Position numbers and translations under genes: made by a program. A stretch of 64,000 bases of DNA from Niastella yeongjuensis (GTDB lineage Bacteria > Bacteroidota > Bacteroidia > Chitinophagales > Chitinophagaceae): positions 310,001-374,000 of the forward strand of contig NZ_FOCZ01000001.1 in assembly GCF_900110245.1 (NCBI RefSeq). Direction: 5' to 3'. The notes beneath the pieces are model-generated. The model worked only from the letters and a program-made list of their open reading frames with translations, ran no database searches and was not told where the DNA came from. How positions within the stretch are numbered: position 1 is the stretch's first letter; every line of letters begins with the position of its first letter. Shown piece after piece: positions 7,851-15,958 of this stretch.

Positions 7851-10778
7851 TTACTTAAGCGCATCAAACAACACTTCAACCGGATGCTGGGCATGTTTAC
7901 CGGTTCCATCCAAAACCTGGTGTCGGCAGCTGGTGCCAGGCGCTGCAATGATCACGTCTTCGGGCTGCTTGCGAACCGTTGGGAACAATACCATCTCCCC
8001 TATTTTCATGGACAGGTCATAGTGTTCTTTTTCAAAGCCAAATGAACCGGCCATTCCGCAACAACCTGAAGGAATGGTTTGCACCGTATAATTTTCCGGT
8101 AATGACATCATTTTAACCGATGGCGCCGTTGACGACAAAGCCTTTTGCTGGCAATGCCCGTGCAATTGGATCATCCTTTTTTCAGAAGTGAATTGTTCCT
8201 TTCGAATAGCGCCTTTCTCCATTTCACGGGCAATAAACTCTTCGAACGTGAACACATTCTTCGACAGTTGCCTTGCTGCTTCCAGCTGTTCATCGGTGGC
8301 CAGGTCAATATATTCATCTCGGAAGGTGAGGATAGCCGATGGTTCAATACCAATGAGCGGAATTTCTTCTGTAACTATGGGATGTAAAAGTGCAATGTTT
8401 TTATTGACGATCTCTTTTGCTTTGCGTAACAATCCTTTCGATAACCAGGTTCTGCCACTTTCCAAATGTTGTGGAATCTCTACTTCATAACCCAGTTTCT
8501 CTAACAGCTGAATGGCTTTTATACCAATCTCAGTATCGTTATAATTCGTGAACTCATCACAAAACAGGTATACCTTCTTCTGTGTTCTTTCTGCCTTCTG
8601 CCCTTTGCCTTCTGCCTTGTTTTTCTTATACCAGCTTTGTAAAGTGGTTTTATATAAAGTAGGCATACTACGTTCCACCGCAAAACCTGAGAACTGTTTT
8701 ATCCATTTGCCTATTACCTTATTGGTAACAGCATAATTGTATAATCCAGGTGCAATAGCGCCCAGTTTTGCCGAAGCTGAGAAATTGGCAATCAGCTTTG
8801 AACGCATCGGCACACCATTGGCATCGTAATAATGCTGCAGGAACTCTGCTTTCAGCTTGGCCACATCCACGTTTGAAGGACATTCCGACTTACAACCTTT
8901 ACAGCTTAAGCAAAGATCCATTACTTCATAGATCTCCTTATGGTCAAAGCGGTTGACTTTGTCGGAATGCGTAAGCATTTCGCGCAGGATGTTGGCCCTG
9001 GCGCGGGTAGTGTCTTTTTCATTTCGGGTAGCCATAAAGGAAGGACACATGGTTCCACCCGACAAATGCGTTTTGCGGCAGTCGCCGGACCCGTTACATT
9101 GTTCAGCGTGCTGCAACACATCCTGGTTATGATACCGGAACACCGTTTTAAACGCCGGTGTTTTTTGACCCGGTGTGTACCGTAACATGCTGTTCATGGA
9201 TGGCGTATCCACAATCTTGTTGGGATTGAAGATATTATCCGGGTCCCAGGTATATTTTACCTGTTTCAGTAATTGATAGTTCTTTTCGCCCACCATTTGC
9301 GGGATGAACTCACCGCGTAAACGACCATCACCATGTTCACCGCTTAATGAACCTGAATATTTTTTTACCAGGGTAGCAATCTCTTCCGCAATGATGCGGA
9401 ACAACGCATTCCCTTCTTCCGTTTTTAAATTAATGATGGGGCGCAAATGTATTTCGCCTGAACCGGCATGCGCATAATGCACCGAGTACAGGTTGTGTTT
9501 TTTCAGGATCTCGTTAAAGTCGCGGATATAGGCTGGCAGATCATTTACATCCACGGCAGTATCTTCAATTACCGGTACGGCTTTTTCATCGCCCGGCAAG
9601 TTACTCAACAAGCCCAGCCCTGCTTTGCGCAAGGTCCAGATCTTTTTAGTATCGTCGCCAAACAACAGCGGGAAGTGATAACCTAAATTAGCCGCACGCA
9701 TTTCAGCTTCTACTTTTTGCGCAGTCGCTGTAATCTCTTCACGGGTAGCTCCGGCATATTCAACCACCAATATAGCACCGGGGTCACCCTGCACAAAGAA
9801 GCGGTTCTTGCGTTGCTCGATGTTATCCTTGGTACATTCAAGAATGTAATGGTCTATCAGTTCGCTGGCGCGGGGATTGTACTTCAGTGCAATCAAATTT
9901 GCGCGTAACGATTCATCAATTGAATTGAAGTGTATGCACAGCAACCCGGTTTCCTTGGGAGGCAGCGGCACTACATTCAATTTTATTTCGGTGAGGAAAG
10001 CCAGGGTACCTTCAGAACCGGCGATGAGGCTGCAAAAATTAAATTCGGGGCCGCCTGCCGTAAATGGCGCCATCTCCAGCATCACATCCATTGCATAACC
10101 CGTGTTCCGGCGCTCGATGCTGGCCTTCGGAAATTCTTTTCTGATCTCAACCTGGTTGTCGTAATTACTTAACAGGCTGCGAATGGTTTTATAAATATTG
10201 GCCTCCAACGTGGTGCCTTCACATTTCTTATGAAAATCATCGATGTTCATGGCAGTAAATACCGCTTCGGAACCATCGCTCAGTAACGCTTTTACTTCCA
10301 GCAAATGTTCGCGGGTGCTGCGGTAAATTACAGAATTGGAACCACAGGAGTTGTTACCCACCATCCCGCCGATCATAGCACGATTGGCAGTGGATGTTTC
10401 GGGCCCAAAGTACAGGCCATGCGACTTCAGGAACAGATTCAACTCATCCCTGATAACCCCGGGTTGAACACGCACCCATTTTTCGGTGGAGTTCAGTTCC
10501 AGGATCTGTGTGAAGTTTTTGGATACATCTACAATAATGCCGTTTCCCACTACCTGTCCGGCCAGGGAGGTGCCCGCGGTGCGCGGTATCAGCGATGTTT
10601 TATGGGTATGGGCAAAACTGATCAGCTTTTTGATGTCCTCTACATTTCGGGGTATGGCTACTGCCAGGGGCATTTCGCGATATGCCGAAGCATCAGTGGC
10701 ATACAGAACCCGCATTGTTTTATCAAAATACAATTCACCTTCCAGGTCCTTAGCCAACTGTTGTAACAAATTGTTCAT
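7851..10778 (-). CDS. FAD-linked oxidase / Fe-S dehydrogenase fusion (GlcD-GlcF or YdiJ type)
   Basis: The product is 975 residues. Residues about 35-175 are a PCMH-type FAD-binding domain (IPRTAGTSLAGQVVG, GGMVGNNSCGSNS). Residues about 260-530 are the FAD-oxidase C-terminal domain (SGEHGDGRLRGEF). Residues about 565-660 carry two ferredoxin-like Cys sets, the second a full CLSCKGCKSECP and the first with three visible Cys (CNGSGDC, MCPS). Residues about 740-975 are a CCG-type domain (PSGCCGMAGSFG). Such fusions oxidise D-2-hydroxyacids (lactate, glycolate or 2-hydroxyglutarate) and pass electrons to the respiratory chain; which substrate applies here is open. The RBS AAAGGAG supports the ATG start. 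Residues about 720-735 (KAEGKGQKAERTQ) are encoded by a 7-nt tandem repeat. Confidence 0.92.
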   Translation of the reverse strand: MNNLLQQLAKDLEGELYFDKTMRVLYATDASAYREMPLAVAIPRNVEDIKKLISFAHTHKTSLIPRTAGTSLAGQVVGNGIIVDVSKNFTQILELNSTEKWVRVQPGVIRDELNLFLKSHGLYFGPETSTANRAMIGGMVGNNSCGSNSVIYRSTREHLLEVKALLSDGSEAVFTAMNIDDFHKKCEGTTLEANIYKTIRSLLSNYDNQVEIRKEFPKASIERRNTGYAMDVMLEMAPFTAGGPEFNFCSLIAGSEGTLAFLTEIKLNVVPLPPKETGLLCIHFNSIDESLRANLIALKYNPRASELIDHYILECTKDNIEQRKNRFFVQGDPGAILVVEYAGATREEITATAQKVEAEMRAANLGYHFPLLFGDDTKKIWTLRKAGLGLLSNLPGDEKAVPVIEDTAVDVNDLPAYIRDFNEILKKHNLYSVHYAHAGSGEIHLRPIINLKTEEGNALFRIIAEEIATLVKKYSGSLSGEHGDGRLRGEFIPQMVGEKNYQLLKQVKYTWDPDNIFNPNKIVDTPSMNSMLRYTPGQKTPAFKTVFRYHNQDVLQHAEQCNGSGDCRKTHLSGGTMCPSFMATRNEKDTTRARANILREMLTHSDKVNRFDHKEIYEVMDLCLSCKGCKSECPSNVDVAKLKAEFLQHYYDANGVPMRSKLIANFSASAKLGAIAPGLYNYAVTNKVIGKWIKQFSGFAVERSMPTLYKTTLQSWYKKNKAEGKGQKAERTQKKVYLFCDEFTNYNDTEIGIKAIQLLEKLGYEVEIPQHLESGRTWLSKGLLRKAKEIVNKNIALLHPIVTEEIPLIGIEPSAILTFRDEYIDLATDEQLEAARQLSKNVFTFEEFIAREMEKGAIRKEQFTSEKRMIQLHGHCQQKALSSTAPSVKMMSLPENYTVQTIPSGCCGMAGSFGFEKEHYDLSMKIGEMVLFPTVRKQPEDVIIAAPGTSCRHQVLDGTGKHAQHPVEVLFDALK
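8573..8621. repeat. 7-nt tandem repeat inside the dehydrogenase gene
   Basis: The plus strand reads CCTTCTT, CTGTGTT, CTTTCTG, CCTTCTG, CCCTTTG, CCTTCTG, CCTTGTT in consecutive heptads. Translated on the minus strand it gives a Lys/Glu/Gln-rich linker between the Fe-S and CCG domains. Seven is not a multiple of three, so the reading frame rotates through the repeat, yet no stop codon appears. Confidence 0.75.
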
Positions 10779-10816
10779 GAATCTTCTCCTTTGATTGGGA
10801 CCGCACCAGCGGCGCG

Positions 10817-10849
10817 CAAATTTACTTCATTACGATTGGTTTGGCACAA
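10817..10849 (-). promoter_or_regulatory. Predicted promoter of the FAD/Fe-S dehydrogenase gene
   Basis: The minus strand carries TAAATTTG at 10824-10817, a perfect TAnnTTTG -7 element, with a TTTG at 10850-10847 about 22 nt upstream. The start codon at 10778 lies about 30-40 nt downstream with AGGAG before it. The spacer is slightly longer than ideal. Confidence 0.5.
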
Positions 10850-10972
10850 ACAGGCAAAATATTAGATAATTTTCAAAAAATATTTGTCTAATACTCAATT
10901 GATTAAGAAAAATGCCCTTGCAGGCAGTATCAGGATTTTGATTAAAAAACGCTTCCCGGGTTATAAGTGGCT

Positions 10973-11050
10973 GGTTACCGGGTCCCAGGTCACAGGTTCC
11001 AGGCACCCGGTGCCGGTTCCTGCAATCAGATAACCGGTAAACCTGTGCTG
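10973..11050. repeat. 7-nt periodic inverted repeat in divergent spacer
   Basis: The bases read as heptads GTCCCAG, GTCACAG, GTTCCAG, GCACCCG, GTGCCGG, TTCCTGC. The core GGCACC-C-GGTGCC (11002-11014) is a perfect palindrome, and outer arms GGTTACCGG (10973-10981) and CCGGTAAACC (11034-11043) pair with one bulge. It lies in the 521-base gap between two divergent genes. Apart from this, the palindrome at 11083 and a promoter at 10817, the gap shows nothing recognisable. Confidence 0.65.
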
Positions 11051-11082
11051 TCATCACTCCCTCCTTATATTTTCATCATTAT

Positions 11083-11109
11083 AAATGTGACACACCTGCC
11101 GTCACATTT
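11083..11109. promoter_or_regulatory. Perfect 9-bp inverted repeat AAATGTGAC / GTCACATTT
   Basis: The arms are 11083-11091 and 11101-11109, with a 9-nt spacer, in the gap between the divergent dehydrogenase gene and the TonB-receptor operon. The half-site TGTGAC resembles a CRP half-site, but the spacer is 11 nt between TGTGA and TCACA rather than 6. It is a good operator candidate for an unknown dimeric regulator. Confidence 0.5.
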
Positions 11110-11299
11110 CCCGGCATTTTAACCATGTAACTAGTTATTACAACCGAAGTTGTGCAATGTTTATCCGGTTCAAGCAAAAAAAGATTAATATGACCAATGA
11201 TAAATCTTTTTTAAAATTAAATTTCATTAACACTTCATTTTTACTACATGACATTAATTATATTGTAGTTCCAAAACACATGAGAAAACTAACTGCATA

Positions 11300-12019
11300 A
11301 TGCTTAAACTCACTGCATTTGTATTAGGTTTTGCATCCGCCTGCCTATCAGGAGAGGCGCAAAACAACACCCCTGCTACTTTACCTGTCATCGTTAAAGC
11401 TGGTGATGTTTACAATCCTTTTATTGAAAAGCAATCCCGCTTATACAACGGGGTCGAACATCTGGGTTATGCTTACCAGATAAAAGGGCATGCTTACTTT
11501 CTGCAAAAAGAATTGTCAATAGGCACTGTTGTATATGATGAGCTCGGCTTTGCCAACGTGCTTATGTTATACGATCTGTTGAAAGACCAGGTGATCATTC
11601 AACACCTCGATGGGTTTTCAAAAGTTGGCCTGATTTCTACCAAGGTGCAATCATTCTACCTGCTTAATCATCACTTCGTTCGTTTGCACGGCGACAGTGC
11701 ATCCAGTTCTCCCATCATCACCGGTTTCTACGATGAATTATATAACGGAAACATAAAAGTGCTGATAAAAAGAGGAAAGATTATTGAAGAAACGATAAAA
11801 GATGAAGTGGAGCGGGAATTCAAGGAAACAAACGCCGTTTTTATTCAGAAAGATGGCAGGTATTACGCCATCAAAACGTATAAAACGCTGTTAACTGTTT
11901 TGCAGGATAAAGCGCCGCAGGTAAAACAATATCTCCGAAAAAACAAGCTGAAATTTCGAAATGACCCCGAAAACACGCTGCTGAAAGCTGCTGTCTTTTA
12001 CGATTCGATAAACAAGTAA
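11300..12019 (+). CDS. Secreted protein of unknown function, first gene of TonB-receptor operon
   Basis: The product is 239 residues with a signal peptide ending near SGEAQ. The mature chain is beta-rich in the first half and ends in a helical, basic segment (LTVLQDKAPQVKQYLRKNKL). I do not recognise a named domain. It is followed one base later by the STN-type TonB receptor gene, so it probably serves the same uptake or assembly process. The ATG overlaps the stop of a six-codon reading frame that begins at 11280 (ATGAGAAAACTAACTGCATAA, overlapping as TAATG), so translation may be coupled. No perfect TAnnTTTG element is seen upstream. Confidence 0.75.
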   Translation: MLKLTAFVLGFASACLSGEAQNNTPATLPVIVKAGDVYNPFIEKQSRLYNGVEHLGYAYQIKGHAYFLQKELSIGTVVYDELGFANVLMLYDLLKDQVIIQHLDGFSKVGLISTKVQSFYLLNHHFVRLHGDSASSSPIITGFYDELYNGNIKVLIKRGKIIEETIKDEVEREFKETNAVFIQKDGRYYAIKTYKTLLTVLQDKAPQVKQYLRKNKLKFRNDPENTLLKAAVFYDSINK

Positions 12020-12020
12020 C

Positions 12021-14789
12021 ATGAGAAAACTGCCACTGCTTATAGTTTGTAACCTTCTCTTATTAGGGATGGGCCTGTCAACCCATGCACAACCCGGACC
12101 CAGACGGGTGAGCATTGAACTACAGGGAGCACCCATCGATAGTCTCATCACAGAACTGGAAGTGCAAACCGGCTATCATTTCTATTACGATCCAGCCCAG
12201 TTCGATAGTCTGCGTATTAGTGTGTCCGTTAACAATGTATCGCTACAAAAAGTGTTGGAACTGGTATTTGCCAATTCAGAATATCATTTTGCCATTCCTG
12301 AAAAACAGGCTTATGTATTACTCACCAGGGGCGTTGTAATAAAAACCGGGTTGCCGCCGGGTTTCTTTTCTGCCCCCACTATCGATAGCCTGCCTGGTAT
12401 ACTCACTTCTTATGGCGATAAAAAGAAAGTGCGTATAGATGCCTCTATAGAAAATAAGTTATTTGAAATTGGCATCCGCAATAACAATCCCAGTGGCGGT
12501 TCAGTAGCCATGGCCGGTTATGTGCGAAACATAAAAACGGGTGAACCGGTTGCCGGCGCTATTGTTACCCTGACAAATCCCGCATTATCAGTAGCCACCG
12601 ACCAATATGGCTACTATTCCGTCACTATTCCCAAAGGGCGCAACCTGCTTAACATTCAGGGAATTGGGATGAAGGATACGCGGCGGCAGGTGATAGTATA
12701 TTCAACCGGTAATTTCAATATCGATATGGATGAACGTGTTACTTCATTGAAAGAGGTAATCGTTTCTGCGCAAAAACTGGCCAATGTTCGTAATGTGCAA
12801 ATGGGGGTAGACCGTCTTTCCATTAAAGCCATCAAACAGGTGCCAACAGCATTTGGAGAAGCCGATATTTTAAAAGCAGTACTCATGCTGCCTGGTGTTA
12901 AAACCGTAGGTGAAGCCAGTACCGGTTTTAACGTAAGGGGCGGTTCTGCCGATCAGAACCTGATCCTGTTTAACGATGCTACGATCTACAATCCTTCTCA
13001 CTTTTTTGGTTTCTTCTCCGCGTTCAACCCTGAAGTGGTTAAAGAGGTGGAATTGTATAAAAGCAGCATACCCGCTAAATATGGTGGCCGTCTTTCGTCG
13101 GTGCTTGATATCAGCAGTCGCGAAGGCAATAAAAAAGAATTTGCCGGTGTAGCCGGCATTGGTTTGCTTACCAGCCGTATTACCCTGGAAGGGCCGATAA
13201 AAAAAGATAAAACCTCCTTTATAGTGGGCGCCAGAACAACTTACGCCAACTGGTTGCTGCAATTTTTACCCAGTGAATATAAACACAGCAAAGCTTCGTT
13301 TTATGACCTGAACCTGAACATCAGTCACCAGTTCAATAAAAACAACAACCTGTACATAACAGGTTATATGAGTAAAGACAGGTTTAATTTGAACAGCGAC
13401 ACCACTTATGGTTATAGCAATAGCAACGCATCCTTAAAGTGGAAGCACATCTTTAGCAACAAACTCACCATGATGATCACCGGCGGGTACGATCACTACG
13501 ATTACCATATTGGCAGCGATAAAGACAGCTTGTTTGCTTACAAAATGAAATTCGACATTAACCAGTATAATTTTAAAACTGACTTCAACTGGTATGTTCA
13601 TCCCAACCATACTATTGATTTTGGCATCAGTTCCATCCGCTACCTGTTACATCCCGGCAGCTATGAACCCAACAGTAAAACATCGGGGATAGCACCTGAT
13701 AACATGGAACCAGAATATGCCCTGGAAAGCGCTGCCTACCTCAGCGAAAAATGGAATATAACCGATGCGTTGTCGCTACAGGCGGGATTGCGGTATTCGG
13801 TCTTTAATTTTCTGGGGCCCAAAACAGTAAACGAATATGCTCCCGGTTTACCTATAACCGATGAGAACCTGCTGCAGCAAAAAGAGTATGCAAAAAATAA
13901 AATCATTCATACGTACCATGGGCCCGAATACCGGCTGGCGCTTCGCTATAGCCTCACCCCTAACCTGTCGGTAAAAGCCGGCTATAATTCATTGCGGCAA
14001 TATATCCATGTATTATCCAACACTACGGCCGTTTCACCTACCGATATCTGGAAGTTAAGTGACCCCAATATAAAACCTCAGCTGGGAGATCAGGTTTCTT
14101 TTGGGGTGTACAAGAATTTTAAATCAAACACCATTGAAACTTCTGCAGAGGTATATTATAAGAATATAAAGAATTACCTGGATTACAAAAGCGGGGCGCA
14201 GCTTGTGTTGAATCACCATATTGAAACGGATGTGATAGGCACCAAAGGAAAAGCTTACGGAGTTGAATTAATGGTCAAAAAACAGAATGGCAAATTGAAT
14301 GGCTGGATCAGCTACACCTGGTCGCGCATATTGTTAAAAATGGACGACAGCACCAAAGGTGAGTTGATCAACAACGGGCAATATTATCCGGCCAGCTATG
14401 ATAAACCCAATGATATAACCATGGTAGGCAATTACCGGTTCAGTCACCGGTTCAGTGTTTCCATGAACATTACTTACAGTACAGGCCGCCCCATTACCTT
14501 ACCGATTGGCCGCTTTTATTACGCCAATGGCTGGCGGGCGTTATATGCCGAACGCAATGCCTACCGCATTCCCGACTACTTCCGTACCGACCTTTCGATG
14601 AACATTGAAGGCAACCATAAAGTGCATCAAAAAACGCACAACTCCTGGACGGTAGGTATCTACAACCTCACCGCCAGAAGAAATCCCTACTCTGTGTATT
14701 ATGTATCTGAAGGAGGTGTTATCAATGGCTACAAGTTATCCATTTTCGGGAATGCCATTCCGTTCGTAAACTTTAATATCAGGTTTTAA
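12021..14789 (+). CDS. TonB-dependent receptor with STN and carboxypeptidase-like domains
   Basis: The product is 922 residues. Residues 1-23 form a signal peptide (LSTHAQ). Residues about 28-100 are an STN (secretin/TonB short N-terminal) domain (PIDSLITELEVQTGYHFYYD, VSLQKVLELVF). A carboxypeptidase-regulatory-like domain lies at about 165-245 (AGYVRNIKTGEPVAGAIVTL), a plug at about 265-370 (VRGGSADQNLILFNDATIYN) and the barrel ends in FNIRF. STN domains usually contact a FecR-type anti-sigma factor in the periplasm, but no FecI/FecR pair is in the window. It forms an operon with the DUF4249 lipoprotein and macroglobulin-like genes. Confidence 0.93.
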   Translation: MRKLPLLIVCNLLLLGMGLSTHAQPGPRRVSIELQGAPIDSLITELEVQTGYHFYYDPAQFDSLRISVSVNNVSLQKVLELVFANSEYHFAIPEKQAYVLLTRGVVIKTGLPPGFFSAPTIDSLPGILTSYGDKKKVRIDASIENKLFEIGIRNNNPSGGSVAMAGYVRNIKTGEPVAGAIVTLTNPALSVATDQYGYYSVTIPKGRNLLNIQGIGMKDTRRQVIVYSTGNFNIDMDERVTSLKEVIVSAQKLANVRNVQMGVDRLSIKAIKQVPTAFGEADILKAVLMLPGVKTVGEASTGFNVRGGSADQNLILFNDATIYNPSHFFGFFSAFNPEVVKEVELYKSSIPAKYGGRLSSVLDISSREGNKKEFAGVAGIGLLTSRITLEGPIKKDKTSFIVGARTTYANWLLQFLPSEYKHSKASFYDLNLNISHQFNKNNNLYITGYMSKDRFNLNSDTTYGYSNSNASLKWKHIFSNKLTMMITGGYDHYDYHIGSDKDSLFAYKMKFDINQYNFKTDFNWYVHPNHTIDFGISSIRYLLHPGSYEPNSKTSGIAPDNMEPEYALESAAYLSEKWNITDALSLQAGLRYSVFNFLGPKTVNEYAPGLPITDENLLQQKEYAKNKIIHTYHGPEYRLALRYSLTPNLSVKAGYNSLRQYIHVLSNTTAVSPTDIWKLSDPNIKPQLGDQVSFGVYKNFKSNTIETSAEVYYKNIKNYLDYKSGAQLVLNHHIETDVIGTKGKAYGVELMVKKQNGKLNGWISYTWSRILLKMDDSTKGELINNGQYYPASYDKPNDITMVGNYRFSHRFSVSMNITYSTGRPITLPIGRFYYANGWRALYAERNAYRIPDYFRTDLSMNIEGNHKVHQKTHNSWTVGIYNLTARRNPYSVYYVSEGGVINGYKLSIFGNAIPFVNFNIRF

Positions 14790-14799
14790 ACCACATAAC

Positions 14800-15948
14800 A
14801 TGAGAAAGATCGCATACTGCTGCCTGACGATCCTGTTGCTTTGTTGCAAGGACAAATATGATGCCCCGGTAAAAGTGCCTATTACCGGTTACCTGGTTGT
14901 AGAAGGCTACATAAGCGCTGAAGGGCCTGTTGAAATACATTTATCCCGCTCCATTCCATTGAGCGATACAACCAAACTTATTAATGAAACACTGGCCAAA
15001 GTTCAATTGCAGGGGCGTGATAATTCAATGTTCAACCTGACGGAAACGCCCGGCGGTAATTATATCAACACCCGGGTAAACCTGAACCATAGCCAGCAAT
15101 ACCGGTTGTACATTAAGTCAGGTGATGGAAAAGAATATGCTTCCGACTACGTGAGTGTAAAGAATGCGCCGTCCATTGACAGTGTTGGGTTTGTAAGAGA
15201 GAACGGCGGCGTGCAATTGTATGTAAATACACATGATCCTTATAATAATACCTGGTATTATCGCTGGACAACCGAAGAAACCTGGGAATATCATTCATCT
15301 TATTATACCGCCCTCGAATTTTTGTATGACTCCGTCAAAGGCTACCCCATAGGGGTTAAATGGCGCCGACCCGATCAGAAGTACGTGGATTCACTTTTTA
15401 CCTGCTGGAGCGATCAAAATTCAACCAACCTGATACTGGGTTCTTCAGCCAAATTAAGCCTTGACAGTATACACAAACCACTGACGTATATAGAGCCGGC
15501 ATCATTCAAATTAAGTGTATTGTACAGCCTGCTTGTAAAGCAATACGCGCTCGGTAAAGAAGAATATGAATACCTGGATAAAATGAAAAAGAATTCAGAG
15601 GAAACAGGCAACATCTTTGGCCGCCAGCCATCTGAGCTTAAAGGTAATATTCACTGTCTCTCCAATGCCAATGAACCGGTGATCGGTTATATTGGCATTG
15701 CCAACCGAATGGAAAAAAGATTTTGGATAGACCGATGGCGGGATGTACCGGACTGGCAGTATTATTTACCGTGTGATATAATGGGAATACCTGTGTCTGA
15801 CATAAATGAATACTCCAACTTCATGCCTACCACACCCCGCGACATCAGCCCCACCGGTGATATTATAAGCTATGTAGGAGTAACTCCTAACTGCGTAGAT
15901 TGTACGTTACGTGGCGGCAAAACTAAAAAACCATCTTTCTGGCCATAA
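14800..15948 (+). CDS. DUF4249 lipoprotein
   Basis: The product is 382 residues. A short hydrophobic leader with clustered cysteines (LTILLLCCKDKYD) is consistent with a lipoprotein signal and lipidation near residue 16. The body fits DUF4249: an early VEGYISAEGPVEIHLSRS strand pair, a YRLYIKSGDGKEYASDYV segment and a C-terminal CVDCTLRGG-KPSFWP tail that is typical of the family. DUF4249 genes commonly sit right after STN/carboxypeptidase-like TonB receptors in Bacteroidota, as here (10-bp gap). Its role is unknown and is presumed to be at the outer membrane with the receptor. It ends 10 bp before the macroglobulin-like gene. Confidence 0.85.
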   Translation: MRKIAYCCLTILLLCCKDKYDAPVKVPITGYLVVEGYISAEGPVEIHLSRSIPLSDTTKLINETLAKVQLQGRDNSMFNLTETPGGNYINTRVNLNHSQQYRLYIKSGDGKEYASDYVSVKNAPSIDSVGFVRENGGVQLYVNTHDPYNNTWYYRWTTEETWEYHSSYYTALEFLYDSVKGYPIGVKWRRPDQKYVDSLFTCWSDQNSTNLILGSSAKLSLDSIHKPLTYIEPASFKLSVLYSLLVKQYALGKEEYEYLDKMKKNSEETGNIFGRQPSELKGNIHCLSNANEPVIGYIGIANRMEKRFWIDRWRDVPDWQYYLPCDIMGIPVSDINEYSNFMPTTPRDISPTGDIISYVGVTPNCVDCTLRGGKTKKPSFWP

Positions 15949-15958
15949 GTCTGCATAC

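Noticed and set aside
7422-8022. Overlapping plus-strand open frames in and after the 7.2-7.85 kb gap
   Set aside because: Their translations are low-complexity products of the repeats and of the antisense of the dehydrogenase gene, with no recognisable domain.
11086-11106. CRP/FNR-type binding site
   Set aside because: TGTGA and TCACA are 11 nt apart, not 6, so a standard CRP/FNR dimer would not fit.
15911-15958. Upstream start for the macroglobulin-like protein
   Set aside because: It lies inside the DUF4249 gene and would bury the signal peptide behind 16 polar residues.
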